A DNA stretch of 64,000 nucleotides. Origin: Atrichornis clamosus. Taxonomy: Eukaryota; Chordata; Aves; Passeriformes; Menuridae. Of this stretch, positions 1 to 12,900 are shown in pieces (position 1 is the first letter of the stretch; every line of letters starts with the position of its first letter). Below the pieces are notes generated by a model. That model saw only the letters and a list, made by a program, of their open reading frames with translations, was not told the DNA's origin and did no database searches. Location: the NCBI GenBank assembly GCA_013400975.1, contig WBMZ01008682.1, forward strand, positions 62,001 to 126,000, given 5' to 3'. The position numbers and the translations under genes were made by a program.

Positions 1-2063
1 GCACTGGTCACATGCTCGGGGATGTGCTCTGAAGGCATTTCCCTCTCTAGCAGGAGCATTTGTTATCTGGTGACTACAACTGTACTGAGTCAAGGCCAAC
101 CACAATGCTACAGTTTTAGGGGAGCTGCAAACCTATGTTGGGAACGACCACAGTTGTGGGGACACTTGAGAACAGTAACTGATGATCTGGAAACTGGACT
201 TGGGTGAGTACCATTTGCTTCTAGTAATATTCACCTGCAGAAGTTGAATGCATGAAAATATAACAGCACAGCAATGTCTCTTTGCTAAAGAAGGAAGTTT
301 TCATCTGCATAGGCATTTTGATAGACCAACTTTCTTCAACAAACTCTTTGAGTAAGTTGTAGTTCAAAGCTATTTGTTTTCAAGAAAACTCACAAAATGC
401 AAATCAAACACTTTTGTCTCAAAATCCAAACATAATACATTTCTAGTTTATAGAACTGATCAAAGATGCACTAACACTGTTTGGAAACAAATGCTGTTTC
501 TCTAATATTCCTCAAAGCAAACACTAAACATTCCCTTAATTCAGAAAGCTTTATTAGGAGGCTTTCTTAAGAGAGTCTGAAAGTAATATAATGCCCATCT
601 TTGTCTTCTTATTCATGGTAATGAAAGGACAAGCCCCAAAGCAACACAGATCATTGTGCAGATTTAATTTGTAATCCAGGTTTCACTCTGGATTGCTGCA
701 CAACTGAACCAAGACAGTGAAAGATCAGAAAGGTCTTTCAGACTCTTGTAAGTGCAGGAGGAAACTGAACACAGATGCATCTTTAATGGGATGCTGCTTG
801 TTGGCAAAGGCTCTGGAGTTGTTTAGCAGAGCCTGAGAAAGACCAAACGGGACGGTGTCCTTTCTAGCATCTCATCAGCCTTACAGCCAGTGCCCAGAGT
901 CTTTACAGACTTTCTTTTAGGGTCCTGCTACGTGTGCTTTTGCAGTCCCCTCTGGCCTCCACTGAGTTCTTTTTTCTTTTATGCTCATACCTGCACTGGC
1001 AGTAGTGAAGAGATGGAGATGAATGCAACTGTGAATTATGTACAAACTGGGTTGTCAAGAATTTCTCATTTCCAGTCACTTAGGACCCCTTTTTTCAGAA
1101 CATCTGGCATTGATACTAATAAGCTCTTCATCTTTGATCTTCCAAATTTTTTTACTGCTTATTTATCTCTCTCACAATTAGTGTAAGTTGTTTGTGCCCT
1201 GTTATGGCCGCCATACATTGGACACCTGAGCTCTGAAGGCAGAGTCAGTCAGCACTGCACAAGCTGTTGCAGTGTTTGAATGGAGCTGTTTGAGTTCTGC
1301 CAGAGGAGGTTGCTCCGGACCCACCCTGCTGGACTTGCCTCTGCCTGTTTTCCAGACTCTGTAATATTCCCAACAGCTCTAATGATCAGGAAAGACACTT
1401 GCACACACACAAGCAAGAGTGGTTCGTATAATCCCCATGGATTTTCAACAACTGAGAGACTGAACTGGAATTTGATATCTGTAAAGGACCCCAGTGGGAA
1501 ATTTTCCAGGTTTATGTGCTGCTCTGTCCAGTCGTTGTTTGACGTCCAACTCAGAAATAAAAAACACCATTGTCACCAGAAATTCTTTTGATTAATATCT
1601 GAAAAATACTTCTAGTAGGATCACTCTTTCCTCTGAGATCTCTATTAAAAAAAAAAAAAGTAAAATAAAATAAGGCGAGTTACTCAGCAAAGTAAACTAC
1701 TTGTTTGTTATTTTGAAAAGAAATCCAGTCAATTCCCAATTTTTGCTTAAATATTCTGTCCTGAAGAAAACACAAGCCTTTGCACCTGGGATATATAATT
1801 TTCTGGCAGGTAACTTGCCTGTTTTCAAGCTACTGTTCCCTACAGGTGATTTCAGTATAACTGCACATTCACAGCTGTCTGAACTAGAGTCTTGGATGCC
1901 TCCATGTAACAGGGACGGTAGTCCTGCACAAACAAAGGCTGCACAAGCTCTGGCTCTCTCTTAGATGCTTGACAAAGGTACAGGTGGAGCACTGGGCTGG
2001 CAATTTTTGGATATCAGACTAATAATACTTCCCTTCTTCCTGTGGATCTTCTTTATGAGGAGT

Positions 2064-2610
2064 TGTCCCGGTTTGAGACAATATAAAGAGGAAAATGCCC
2101 TCCCGGGGGAAGGCAGACTATTAGCCACCTCTCCTGCACTGGGTCCGGACAGAGGCAATTCCTTAGAGGTAGAATGAAAAAACCCCTGTTTTATTTACAA
2201 GGCATAGGAAAGAAATGAACAATATGAAATGATAAACCACTGGCGGTGGAGAAACCTGTGTAAAGTACAGAGTCCTTGCCGTGGTCCCCGCTGATGGGCC
2301 GAGGCAGGGCCCCTCCCCTGGCGATGCCGGCGATCGGATGACCTGCTGTCCTGGATCCCCGCTCAGCTGAAAAGCAGTTTCAGGGAGAAAAGAAAAAGAA
2401 CTTGTCTGACCTAGCTAAGAAGGTGGGAAACAAAATTTGCTTTCCGTCTCTCTCCCTGGAGAAACAGCTGGAAAAAAAACTGGCCAAAACAAAAAAAAAG
2501 GAAAAAAAAGAAAAAAACCCACTCCCTCTTCCCTGCTGCCGATGGCAGAGCTGAGAGCTTAGGAGTGAGTGAGAGAAAAAAAAAACCGCCTGGGTCCCAG
2601 CACGGGACTA
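2064..2610 (-). mobile_element. LTR-like element, probably a solo or 3' LTR of an avian endogenous retrovirus
   Basis: Read on the minus strand, the block begins near TAGTCCCGTGCTGG (2610), contains an AATAAA polyadenylation signal about 130 bases from its far end, and ends in AAACCGGGACA at 2064. The terminal TGTCCCGG / CCGGGACA ends and internal poly(A) signal are what an LTR shows. Base composition differs from the flanks, with GC-rich and purine-rich runs. The 5' terminal TG is not intact, I see no clear target-site duplication, and no partner LTR was found within the next kilobase. It is therefore likely an old solo or truncated LTR; the family was not determined. Confidence 0.5.
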
Positions 2611-5600
2611 TTTGTGTTTGTCCTTGAAAATCCTTGGAATCGAGTCAGAGGCACAGACCTCACGTTTAGGATACAGCGGCAATATGAGATAACAAATGGT
2701 GTCATATCTCAACCCAAGACACGAGTGCTGGCAAATAAAAGGTAGCCCAATGTGGCAGTGTAACCATGGTGCTGACACTGCTTCATTCTTGCTTAGCGGG
2801 TCCCATACTTTTGCTTTGGCTGTTAGTATCAATAGGCTTGGAGTTCTTGTGCCGTTGTATGAAATAAACATTGTGTAGAACACAAGTGTGTAAAAAGAAA
2901 TGGTTAGTTTGATTTTGAGAGCATGGAGGAGATCTCCCTGATCAATGAGTGCCATAAGGGAAGCAATGGGGTAGGGGTGTACCCACTGTGTAGGGGCAAT
3001 AGAGGGATGCCAAGTCATAAGGGCATGGCACAATATGGACTATGACATTGAGAGGAAATATCATATGAGTGCAAATAAAACTCAGATTTCTCTGGTCAAC
3101 CAAATTGCAGATAGAGGGAAAGAGATAGCCATAGAGGATGAAATGCCAAACAGCTAAAATTTTTTTTTTTTTGGCATGGCATAAGTATAACTAGGTCCAC
3201 CCAGAAAATACTGAGATAATGTTCCAGGTTGAACAAAAATATCTCTAGTTCTTTGCAACTGGAAATTGAAATAATTGTTTGGTGGGTTTGGGGTTTTTTT
3301 AATTACTTCAGGGTGCCTGCTACTCCAAAACAGAGGAGGGAGGGTGTCATCTTCTGCCTTTAAACCGGCTACCTGGATGGTGAACACCATGAACACTGAA
3401 AAACAAAACTATTGCAGTATGAACCAGCTGTCATCTTGAGGATGGACTTTTTCTTTTTTTGAATCTTCTTCCAAACAGGTTATGTGAGAGGTTTCAGCAT
3501 TGTCATTTTCTTGGGGAAGAATCAGTTCTTCCTGCTCAGGAAGAAATCTTGAGAAACTGCATGAGTGACATTTATTCTCTTTTTTTTTTCTTTTAAGCAT
3601 TGTTATTTCTGTGTCTTTAAGCAGCTTTGCACTGTGGATCACATCTATTTTGAAACCTAGAGACTAAGTTTTGTATGAATACCAGTTAGGGAACCTGAAT
3701 CCTTATCCGCAAGACTCAAATCCCATTAGTATTGCATTTTGCGTAAAATATTCAGAATGAATTACATATATTTGTAGGGCAAAGGAGGTGTAAATTAGTA
3801 AATAGGAAAAAAAAATTATGTAGGAAAGCATGGCCTGAAGTGTATATCTGAGTCTTGGGAAGTTATGCATAATGAATAGGTAAGTGTGCTGTTGAGTTTG
3901 GATAGTTTCTGTATGTGGATGATGGAAATTGCACAGCACTGATGTGTAAATAATGCGCAATCACTTAGTGACTCTGACCTGTTACTTATGAAACAGAGGA
4001 GAATGTGCCAGGAAGAGCCTGATGACCATGCTCAAAATAAGTCTCATGTACAACTCCCAGCAGCCATTACAAAGGCAGTGTGACAATTTGGGAATGATAT
4101 TTTGTTGATTCCTTCACCTCTCCTGCCCTCACTCATTACAAGAGTTTTTTTGCAACTCTGTGGATAAGGGCTTCCATTGTAGAATGTTCAAATACTGAAC
4201 TTCTCAGTTGCTAGAGGGAAAATTCACATAAAATGTGTGTCCTCTTTGTGTGCTACTGAAAACAAGCACATACACAGTCTAATTTATTTATAAAATCTCA
4301 GAAATGGGCATGTGTTGCTGTAGATGAATCTCAAAGAACAGCTGGCTCAAGCTAGATGCTGTGGATTGAAATACTAATTAATGTTTTTCTAAAGGCTGTA
4401 TCTCATACTGCAATTCACCCCAGGACTAGGGAAAAAAGATATTCACAGCAAGAGACTGAGAATTGCCAGCGTTTATATGCTGCTGAAACTTCCCTCAAAA
4501 GCAGCACAAATTTACCCCGTGCTCCTTCTCTGCTTCCACATCCCTAAATGGCTCTTTGCAATAGACCACAGTGTTTGTATTTGGGGCAAAACAATTGTAA
4601 ATACAGAAGCCAGAAGGGAACCAGTTTTTACTATACCCTGATATTTTACCTACTGCCTGTCTACTCTGGTAATTGCCGTGGTGTTAGCAGTGGAGGGACC
4701 ACTGGGTAACTCAGCCCAGCAGAAGCAAGAAGAACCATGTTGTCTCCAAGAGGGGTCACATACTGTGGAGTTCTTCAGGTGCTCATATTTTGGTAAGTAA
4801 AAGTAACCAGACCTCGTGAAATCTTGAGAAAAAAAATCGTCTGCATATTTTTCCAATTACAGAGGACAAGAAATTCACATTTCCCTTCTATTTGATTGCC
4901 AAAGATTAACCAGGGAGCACATAGCTGAAGGCCTGGGTCTTCCTCCAGTTGACATGAGTGTTCTGGTCTTCATTACAGCCTCCAGCCTCTGAGGCACCAG
5001 GACTCCTGCTGTCCCAAATAAAATAATGCTGTGGCTTTGGTAGCCTCTCATTAGGTTTTTTATTGCCTTGCTGGTGAAGAGTCCCTTCCTTGCTGTTTGT
5101 GGAGGGAGCTTCAACAGCCTCTCTTACTGTGTGTTAATCAGACCAAAGGAAGATCTTTCCACAGTACAGAACCCAGAGTTTTGTCCGTGTCCAACATGCT
5201 GTCTAACAAAACTGATAAAGGAATTAAATCTTGCAGGAAGAATCCTAAATATATGTGATATTTGTGTTAGAAAGTGATGTATGTTTGGCTCTGAATATGG
5301 AAAACTAGCTCCTGTCCAGTGCATTCAGAATGGATAAAAAAGTTGTCGTGCATTATTTTAACAGTGAAAATAACTTTCTATGGGTGACAGAATGAGGATA
5401 AATGCAACTAATATGAAATCCTAGTTTATATATGGACCTATAGGCTGTATTTCTCATACATGGTTGTGTAATTTCTCAAACATTTTTAAGGTTTTTATAG
5501 CTCCAGTTCTTCTCAAAAGAGGATTCATCAGACCAGGTGGAAACTCTCCCCTTCCTTTAAGTGGCTTAATGCATGGTCAAAACAGGCAGCTGCTGAAGGC

Positions 5601-8319
5601 AGAAGCCTGACAGAGACAGCAAAAACCTCACAAGAGGCAGCCACTGCCTTCTTCCTTTGTCTACAAGAAGATGAGTTGCTGCTGGTGGAGAGGTTTGGTC
5701 GGTGTGGGCAGGGCAGTTCAGCTCTGTCTGCTCCATCAAGAAGGGTTGCTCCAGTCTTGTCCCATCCTGACCTGTGTGAAGTCGAACCCCTGTGAAGGAG
5801 GAGAGCCTGTGTTTCTAACATGACACTGATCTCAGCTGAGCTTCTCTGGTGTGGTGGGGGTAGCAAATAAAAGCATGAAATAGGGGTTAAAATATATTTG
5901 GTGCCTTCTGCCTTGACATCAGTGGCCATGATAGCTGCATGATGCCATGCTAAAGGCAGCCTTTTTCTCAATCTAAAGACAACAAAAGGGAACAACTCTC
6001 AATGTCAGTGCTGTAATTTCATTTCTAACAGGTATTCTACTATCTGAAGCAAAAGCTCAGCACTGTCAGGGGGCTCTTGCATGGGTTTGACTGATATAAA
6101 AAGTATTCACACGTGATTCTTTCTTTGCAAGCTGATCCCATAGTGTATTTACCTAAGACATTCTCTTCTGCGGGTAGCTTGATGACACACTTCAGGTATA
6201 AGAATCACTAAACTAGATTTAGTCATGCATACCCGAGTCACATTCTTGTGTTACTTAATTTGGTACAGGCCATTAAATATTTTTACCTTCGTATTAGGGT
6301 CAGGACAGGAGAACTAATCAAGAGAGATTCACAGAGGCTTTATGTGTCATACAAAGTACTCAGGCTAATCTTCCACACTAAAACTTACTCCTCACCACAT
6401 GTGACTGAGACAGAAATACACAAGGGTCAGACATTTCATGTACATACACATGTATTTACATGTGAGCTTGGTGAGATGAGTGTGCATGTGTGCAAGAGCA
6501 ACATAAAACATTTAAACCATCTTCTTTTAAAAGCAAAGCCTTTAAAGGTGAGAATAAAGATGTTCAAGGAGACGGCCAGAGCAGAGGCACAGAACCCCTA
6601 GCCTGGCCTGACCTGAAGATGTTTTGTTGATACAGATACACCACTGAAGCATTGTAGTGGCACAAAATACTGCTTAGTTCAGGATGGCTACCTTGGAGCA
6701 GGATATGCTTGTTGGGGTTTCAAAGCACATGGTTTATTAATATATTAAGAGATGGTTACACTGGTGGAAACATCCTTGCTACACAGAGGCCTGAAGTAAA
6801 AAGACACATTTGGCACAATCATTTTGGAAATCTTAATCTATTTATCCTCTTTAGTATTCGAGTTGTTAAACATGTACAGCACTAGATAAATTGGTTCTAC
6901 TTAAATATTAATCAAATGTCTTCCTGCATGTTTAAATAGCAAGCGGGCAGCCAGTCATAAACATCAACTTTTTTCTATTCCTCCAGGATCATCCACATTT
7001 TTTCTTTGCCTTTCAAAGGCTCAGCATCACAGCCGACCCAGTGCCACAGAGCGCGGAGAAGCCGGGCAGGGTCTGACAGGCTGTGCCGAAGCGGGGCGGG
7101 AGCAGAGCCCGGAACCCTCTCGGGGCTGAGCCCCAGGTCCCTGGCACAGCAGCGCATCCCCTTCCGTGGGGCTGCAGGGCTGGTGCTCCGCTCAGCCTCC
7201 TCAGTTGGTTACCCAGTGCTGTTTATGGCACCAAGCAAGCATTTCAGCACATTTTTATTCAGAACAAGTTTTGTTTACCCCCATGATTCCAAATCTCACT
7301 GCGGCTTCAAGCTGTTGTATTATCACAACCTATTCTGCAAATAAGCTTTAAAAGCCTGGTTTGCATCACTATCAGGAAGCTTAGAAGCAGAAAGGAAAGA
7401 AGTCAATTATTTTAATATGAATTACAAAATCATAGCAACAACCGTGGACACAATCTCGTCCCACCCCCCTTTTTCACTGGTGAGTGGTACATTTTAACAG
7501 TGCTGAAGTTTGTGCCAGGTGCACGGAAGGAATTGCAATTAGAATTTGCTTCCAGCCACGTTTCACACAGCACCAGTGCCAGACAAGCACAAATACGCAT
7601 TCTACTGCCAGGCACTAAAAGGGGCAATTGAAGCAAAGGGTCCTGAGAAGACCGGGGCACGGTACAGACCTGAGTTCTGACACCAACACTGGACGTCCAA
7701 CCACGGATACTGCTGGTGTGTTATTCTTTTCATTGTACACAACAGGACATTTGTTATCAATGGTTCACTGACAATATCTGAAGCTGTTTCAAGTAGAGTT
7801 TTTGGGGGTCCAATTCTGTGCCTTCCAATATTTTCCGCAATGATGCAGATAAAGGAGTGGAGGGTGTCCTTATAAAATATGCAACTGATGCCAATTTGAG
7901 AGACACAGCAAACATTTTGGAACCAGAATTACTCAAAATAGTCTTTAGAAACTGGGAAAGTTCTAAATCAAATATATGAAATCAAAGAAAGCACAGCAAA
8001 AAGGAGGAAAAAAATCAAACACACACTAAAAAGATCCCAACCCTGAAAATATATGTCTTAGCAGCAGTATTGCATGAGAGATTCCGGATATTGCAAGGAC
8101 CAATACACACTCGGAGTATGTGCCCACCAAGAAGGCAGATTCAACAGTGCATGAAGAAGAGGCTCTATATGATGTGGAAAGATGTTAGGTTGCTTTCCTC
8201 AGGAAAGGAGCTCTCAGCTGGAGTAGCATGTTTACACAGGGGAACGATATGTTTTAAAGGACACATGCAAATTGGAGAGAGGTCACAAGACAGAAATGAC
8301 AACATGACTCTTAGGATAG

Positions 8320-8660
8320 CTTTGAAGAACTGGGCTTTGATCCAGAAAGCCCAGTCAGAAGACCAGGGAAAGGAGATGATAACATGTTCCAGAGCATGTT
8401 CCAGTATTTCAAACACTGTTACAAAAACGACAATCAATTATTCCCCATGCCCACTGAGGGAAGGATGAACAGAAATGAACCTAATTTTCAGCAAAGAATA
8501 TTTAGGTTAAATATTAGGGAAACTTTCTCATTATGAGCATAATTAAGTGTTGGACCAGACTGCCTGAGGGACACAGTCTGAGGCACTGCCTGCAAGGGAG
8601 GTGCTGGAGTGCATCTTGGGCAAGTGCCTCAGGATGTTCTAGGAAGACTTTGCAGCTGGG
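8320..8660 (+). mobile_element. Old CR1 LINE 3' fragment
   Basis: The segment resembles the 3' untranslated part of older CR1 elements. Its clearest part is TTTAGGTTAAATATTAGGG followed by CTTTCTCATTATGAG at about 8500-8540, then a GTTGGACCAGACTGCCTGAGGG block that matches the CR1 'ggaa-aggctgcc-aggga' segment. Many mismatches and no terminal repeat suggest an ancient copy. The terminal CR1 signature is missing. The 132-codon open frame at 8070-8468 overlaps it and is not considered coding. Confidence 0.55.
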
Positions 8661-9895
8661 AGGGGGAACTGGGGACACTTTCTACTCTGTTTCTATACCT
8701 GTGTGGTATTTTTGCCGTTGTGAGATCCACTGACCAAACGAAATGTAATATTCTTAACACTACTATTTGTCCTCATATTCATCTGGTCTTCGCAGCAGTT
8801 TCTGGAGCAGATAGAGAGGCTACAAGTTTGCTCCAACTGGTTAAACAACTCAATCAATAAGACTGAATAAGAGTGCTCCAGATAAATTTTTTGGTCACAA
8901 AAGTTCAAAATGACTTCATACTATGATCAAAGCACTGCTAAATCTTTGCTAAACCTCTTCCTGCCCACCAAGAAGAGCTGACATTCTGCAGATTTGAAAT
9001 ACAGCAACTGAGGCAGCCTGGATACAAAGGTTAGCCTAGACAGATTAATACGAGCTTGTATAAAGCTCTTAATGCTATTCCAAATGCTAATAGTGACTGA
9101 CATTATAGGGTTTCCTGGAACCGATTTAGAAAGACAAGAACTGTTTGCAATAAAAGTCTGTTTATCTCATAAGAGCAATAATTCCTTAACTACCCAGCAA
9201 TTTAACCAATTATGATCTCGTTTAATAGAAAAATCATTTCTATACATGGCATTCATCTGTCTGATTTCCCAAGACACTGTACTGTACCATACAGTGCTCT
9301 TCAAACAGGACTCCAGCAGCACTGCTGGAATATGTGTTGGCAGAAAGCTGTGAAAAAAGGCAAGTTTTATTATAACCATTTTGCCAGTTGGTGAAGTGAA
9401 CTGCAGCAAGTGCGGTGTTTTTCTCAAGGTGAGAAAGAGTGGGACAGACAGATTCATAGTGAGGGGCTTCACAATGTCCATGCTCACACCCACTGTTCCA
9501 AGCCCGAGGATGCCCAGCTCCTGGCTAAGCAGTAAATGATCTGCAATGCTCTTCAGCACACAGGTGCACTATGGAGATGCTTTTGAAGCTTTTCAGCCAT
9601 ACACAATTCTCCTTTGCATTTCAGCCAAACACATAATTTTCCCTTTTTTTCCTTCTTTTTGGTGAAATAACAAATATGAGACTATTGTGAATCTGGCAAA
9701 GGCATAACAGGAATTTTGAGAACCTTGGGGAGCTGAGCCATTTCACTGAGAGTAATCTTAGCTCACAAGCAGAACAGCAGTCCCTGGTAGAATTGCAAAT
9801 CCTGCTTCAGCAGCTAAAATATCTTAGATTTTTTTCCCCTCTCTAAGGAAGAGAGAAAATGTATACTTTAAATCTTTAAGTGCTTCTGCCAAGAA

Positions 9896-9955
9896 GTTTG
9901 GACCAGATGATTCTTGAGGTTCCTTCCAACCTGGTATTCAATGATTCTGTGATTT
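9896..9955 (+). mobile_element. CR1 LINE extreme 3' end
   Basis: The bases GTTTGGACCAGATGATTCTT, then AGGTTCCTTCCAACCTGG and ATGATTCTGTGATT, match the well-known 3' end of CR1 elements (ttggactagatgatc...ggtcccttccaacc...atgattctgtga). It is a short 5'-truncated copy on the + strand, as is usual for CR1. Confidence 0.8.
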
Positions 9956-12900
9956 AAGCTTCCAATTATAAAATACTATCTTCCCTCCACTACCACAGAT
10001 CTTCAATGTTAAAAAAGAAATTGAGCTTCTCAATAAAAATCAAAAGACAAGATACTTACAGAATTTTTCAAGTGTGTGTGGTATGCTGTGTCATTAAGTA
10101 CAAACTAATAACATTTGATGTATACCAGAATTAAGATTTGGCTGACAGCTACACACACACATATATATCCTCATGTTGAGCTCAGTGTAAGCTGTATTCA
10201 TTCCCATCCCAGGGAATGTTTCCTAGTATTTCTGGGAAGTTTCACAGATTCACAAAGGCAGAAAATATTTCTGATGTGATCTCTCTGCTCTTTTTTTGGC
10301 AACTCTTGGGTGGAATTACTATGCACAATTTTTTACAACATTTTGCTGGATTTTGCTCTGTGTATTGAGATATTCTGCAATCTACTTAAATCCAATTACA
10401 AAACCACTGCAATGTGCATGTTTCATAATATGAAACAGCTGCTAAGGAAAGCTCAAAATACATCTCATGTGCACTTTTTAATTACATGCCTTTACTGTAC
10501 CAACTCTCAGCTCACACAGAATATATAAACTAATACATTTTACTGCAGTGAATTGTGGATTGCTTTTTATAGGATGATTGCTTCTACAACTACAGCACAA
10601 ATTGGGAGTTTATTTATTTCCTTACTACAAATAGCAGAGGGTAACAACTACAAATCTGCAAAAACAAATCTTCAAGCCTGTACAGAGGCAAATGCTAGGA
10701 TGAACAAGGTACAACAGAAGCAGAGAATGGTAACCTGGAGAAAGCTTAACCAAAACATGGTGAAAATTACTATTATTTGGACTATGCCCCTAATTCCTTG
10801 TAAGGCCTTACTGTGACTGCCTCATCAAACGAATGGAATGAAATGCAGAGGAATTTAATGAAGTGTCCATTTAGCGAGAGAAATGGGAACAGGGGTTTGC
10901 AATCTAAGCTCTAAGATATCAGACCTCAGATCTTCAGATGTCTGTAATTCAATGTTCAGGGAATTAAAGAGCAGAAAGACTGCCACAATATGAGTGAGGC
11001 TCAGATTTATAGATAAAGCATTAGAATAATAAATAAATGGCTGCCAGATTTGTCAAAAGTCCTATTCTACCTTAGCAGCTGTGTAGGATTTGCAGGCTTT
11101 ATATGCTGCAGAGAATACTGCTGCTTTCTAGTTGGAATTGGCACCAAAATCCCAATCTTTTATCTGTCATGTCCGCTTTGGACCACTGCCTCATCCAAGA
11201 ACCAACCCTCTTTTTTAAAACTTAGTTATTTAACATGACACTTTCTAATACTTAATTCAGAAAAAAAGAGAAAAGCATAGAAGTTCTACCTAGCAAGATT
11301 CAAGAATGGTGCTACATTACCATAACACCTTCAGTTTGTCAGAGGAAAAGACTAAAATAACCTCTTAAAGGTCAAATGGCACCAAATAGTGTTGGGCCAA
11401 GATGTAGAGGCTAGACTTGAAGACTTAGTATAATCACTGAGTGGTACCACACCTAATTCTTTGGCATTGCTTGGTACTGTGGAGCTACTACACTGGTCAT
11501 CACTATTAGGAGGCTGTTTGAAAGAGTGGAAAAGAAAATGGAAAATGAAACTAGATTACTAAGGTGAAGGCTAAAATTTTACCCTTTAATAATGAGATAA
11601 GATGTCCATTCAGACATTTCACAGTAAAACCAAAGTGTATTGTCATCTGAAACCTACGTACCTCTTTCCAGATGTCTGCCATACCTGCTGAGCTTAATAC
11701 TGAAACTAGTATGAATCTTCTTGGCTTTGTGTATGCTGTGCATATGAATCACATCCAAGGTAATCAGAACAGTCCTCTCTGACTTAAAAAAACTATAAAT
11801 CAAGGACCTTATGAAACAACACTTGATCATTCATTTCTTCACAGGATGCAGTACAGACCAAAGAGTACAGGACTTGCTGAGGTCCCTTTATGAAAGCAAG
11901 TGATGAATAAATTTGATTAAAGTTAGCCTTTGTTTTGCTCAGATTATGTGTGCAATGTCTCTGTTTTCTGTGTCTATGCGGGCCTCTATTCCCAGGCCAA
12001 AGGGTGCAGACTGTGGAATGTACTCAGGTGAACGACCTGCACCCCAGACTTCACAATCACTTGAACTGTGCCAGTCTGGAGACCACGTGTGAACTAAATC
12101 TTACGGAGCCAGAGACTGGAAACTTGAGCAAAGCGCAAACAAGCTTAACAACATGGATGCACCCCTGCTGTACTCATCAGCTCGACTGTGAACTCAAGCA
12201 GAGAGGGAGGGAAGCTATAGCCTGCAGCAGGGCAGAACCAAGAGGCACAGTGTGGCTCTTGGAGCATGAGGTTGATTCTTGCTCTGCTGCCTGCACAAAC
12301 ACAGTTGTGTGCTACCCCTGAGCTCAGGCTGCATTTTAAGACTACAGATTAACTTTAAAGCAACAAGCCTCAGGTGTCCTCCGACATATGTGTTCTCTGT
12401 TCTCAAAGGCTTAATGTTGCCATGAAGTATTTATAATACGAAAATCATTTGATATTCTGACATGCAAAAAGACAAAGGAACAGGGTTAAAGGTCAGCTTT
12501 TCTCTTTTATATCTCACATGCTTCAACAGTAGAAATATTCACAATTTCTTGGTCTCTTATAGGTTATTAGGAGTAAGGTAAAATACAGGAAATAATAAAT
12601 TAATGAGAAGGTTAGGGAAAGAAAAAGATAATCTTCATAAAATTCTGAAAACACCTTCCTTAAAAAAGAAATTAATTACGTTATAGGAAAAAAATGTCAT
12701 TTTGCTTGGATCATGTTATCATCAGGGCTGCAGTCTTTTTCTCAGCCATAATGAACATTTTTGTATCAAACTTGAGAAGACCAAGGAGGGAGCTGGAACT
12801 GTGAGGTGGCAAAGGGGAGAAGTTGCACTTCTGTTCTGTGTGATAACAGCTTGTGGGTAATAGGCTGCTATCCCAACCGTTCTGTGGAAATTGGGAGCTT

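Noticed and set aside
5528..5995. 155-codon minus-strand frame
   Set aside because: No recognisable similarity or domain and no convincing promoter or splice context; a length like this is expected by chance in 64 kb read in six frames.
8070..8468. 132-codon plus-strand frame
   Set aside because: It overlaps an old CR1 3' fragment, and the CR1 3' region is not coding.
11935..12321. 128-codon plus-strand frame with a leader-like start and many cysteines
   Set aside because: The first codon is TTG, not ATG, so the apparent signal peptide start is not real; there are no supporting splice sites or recognisable family.
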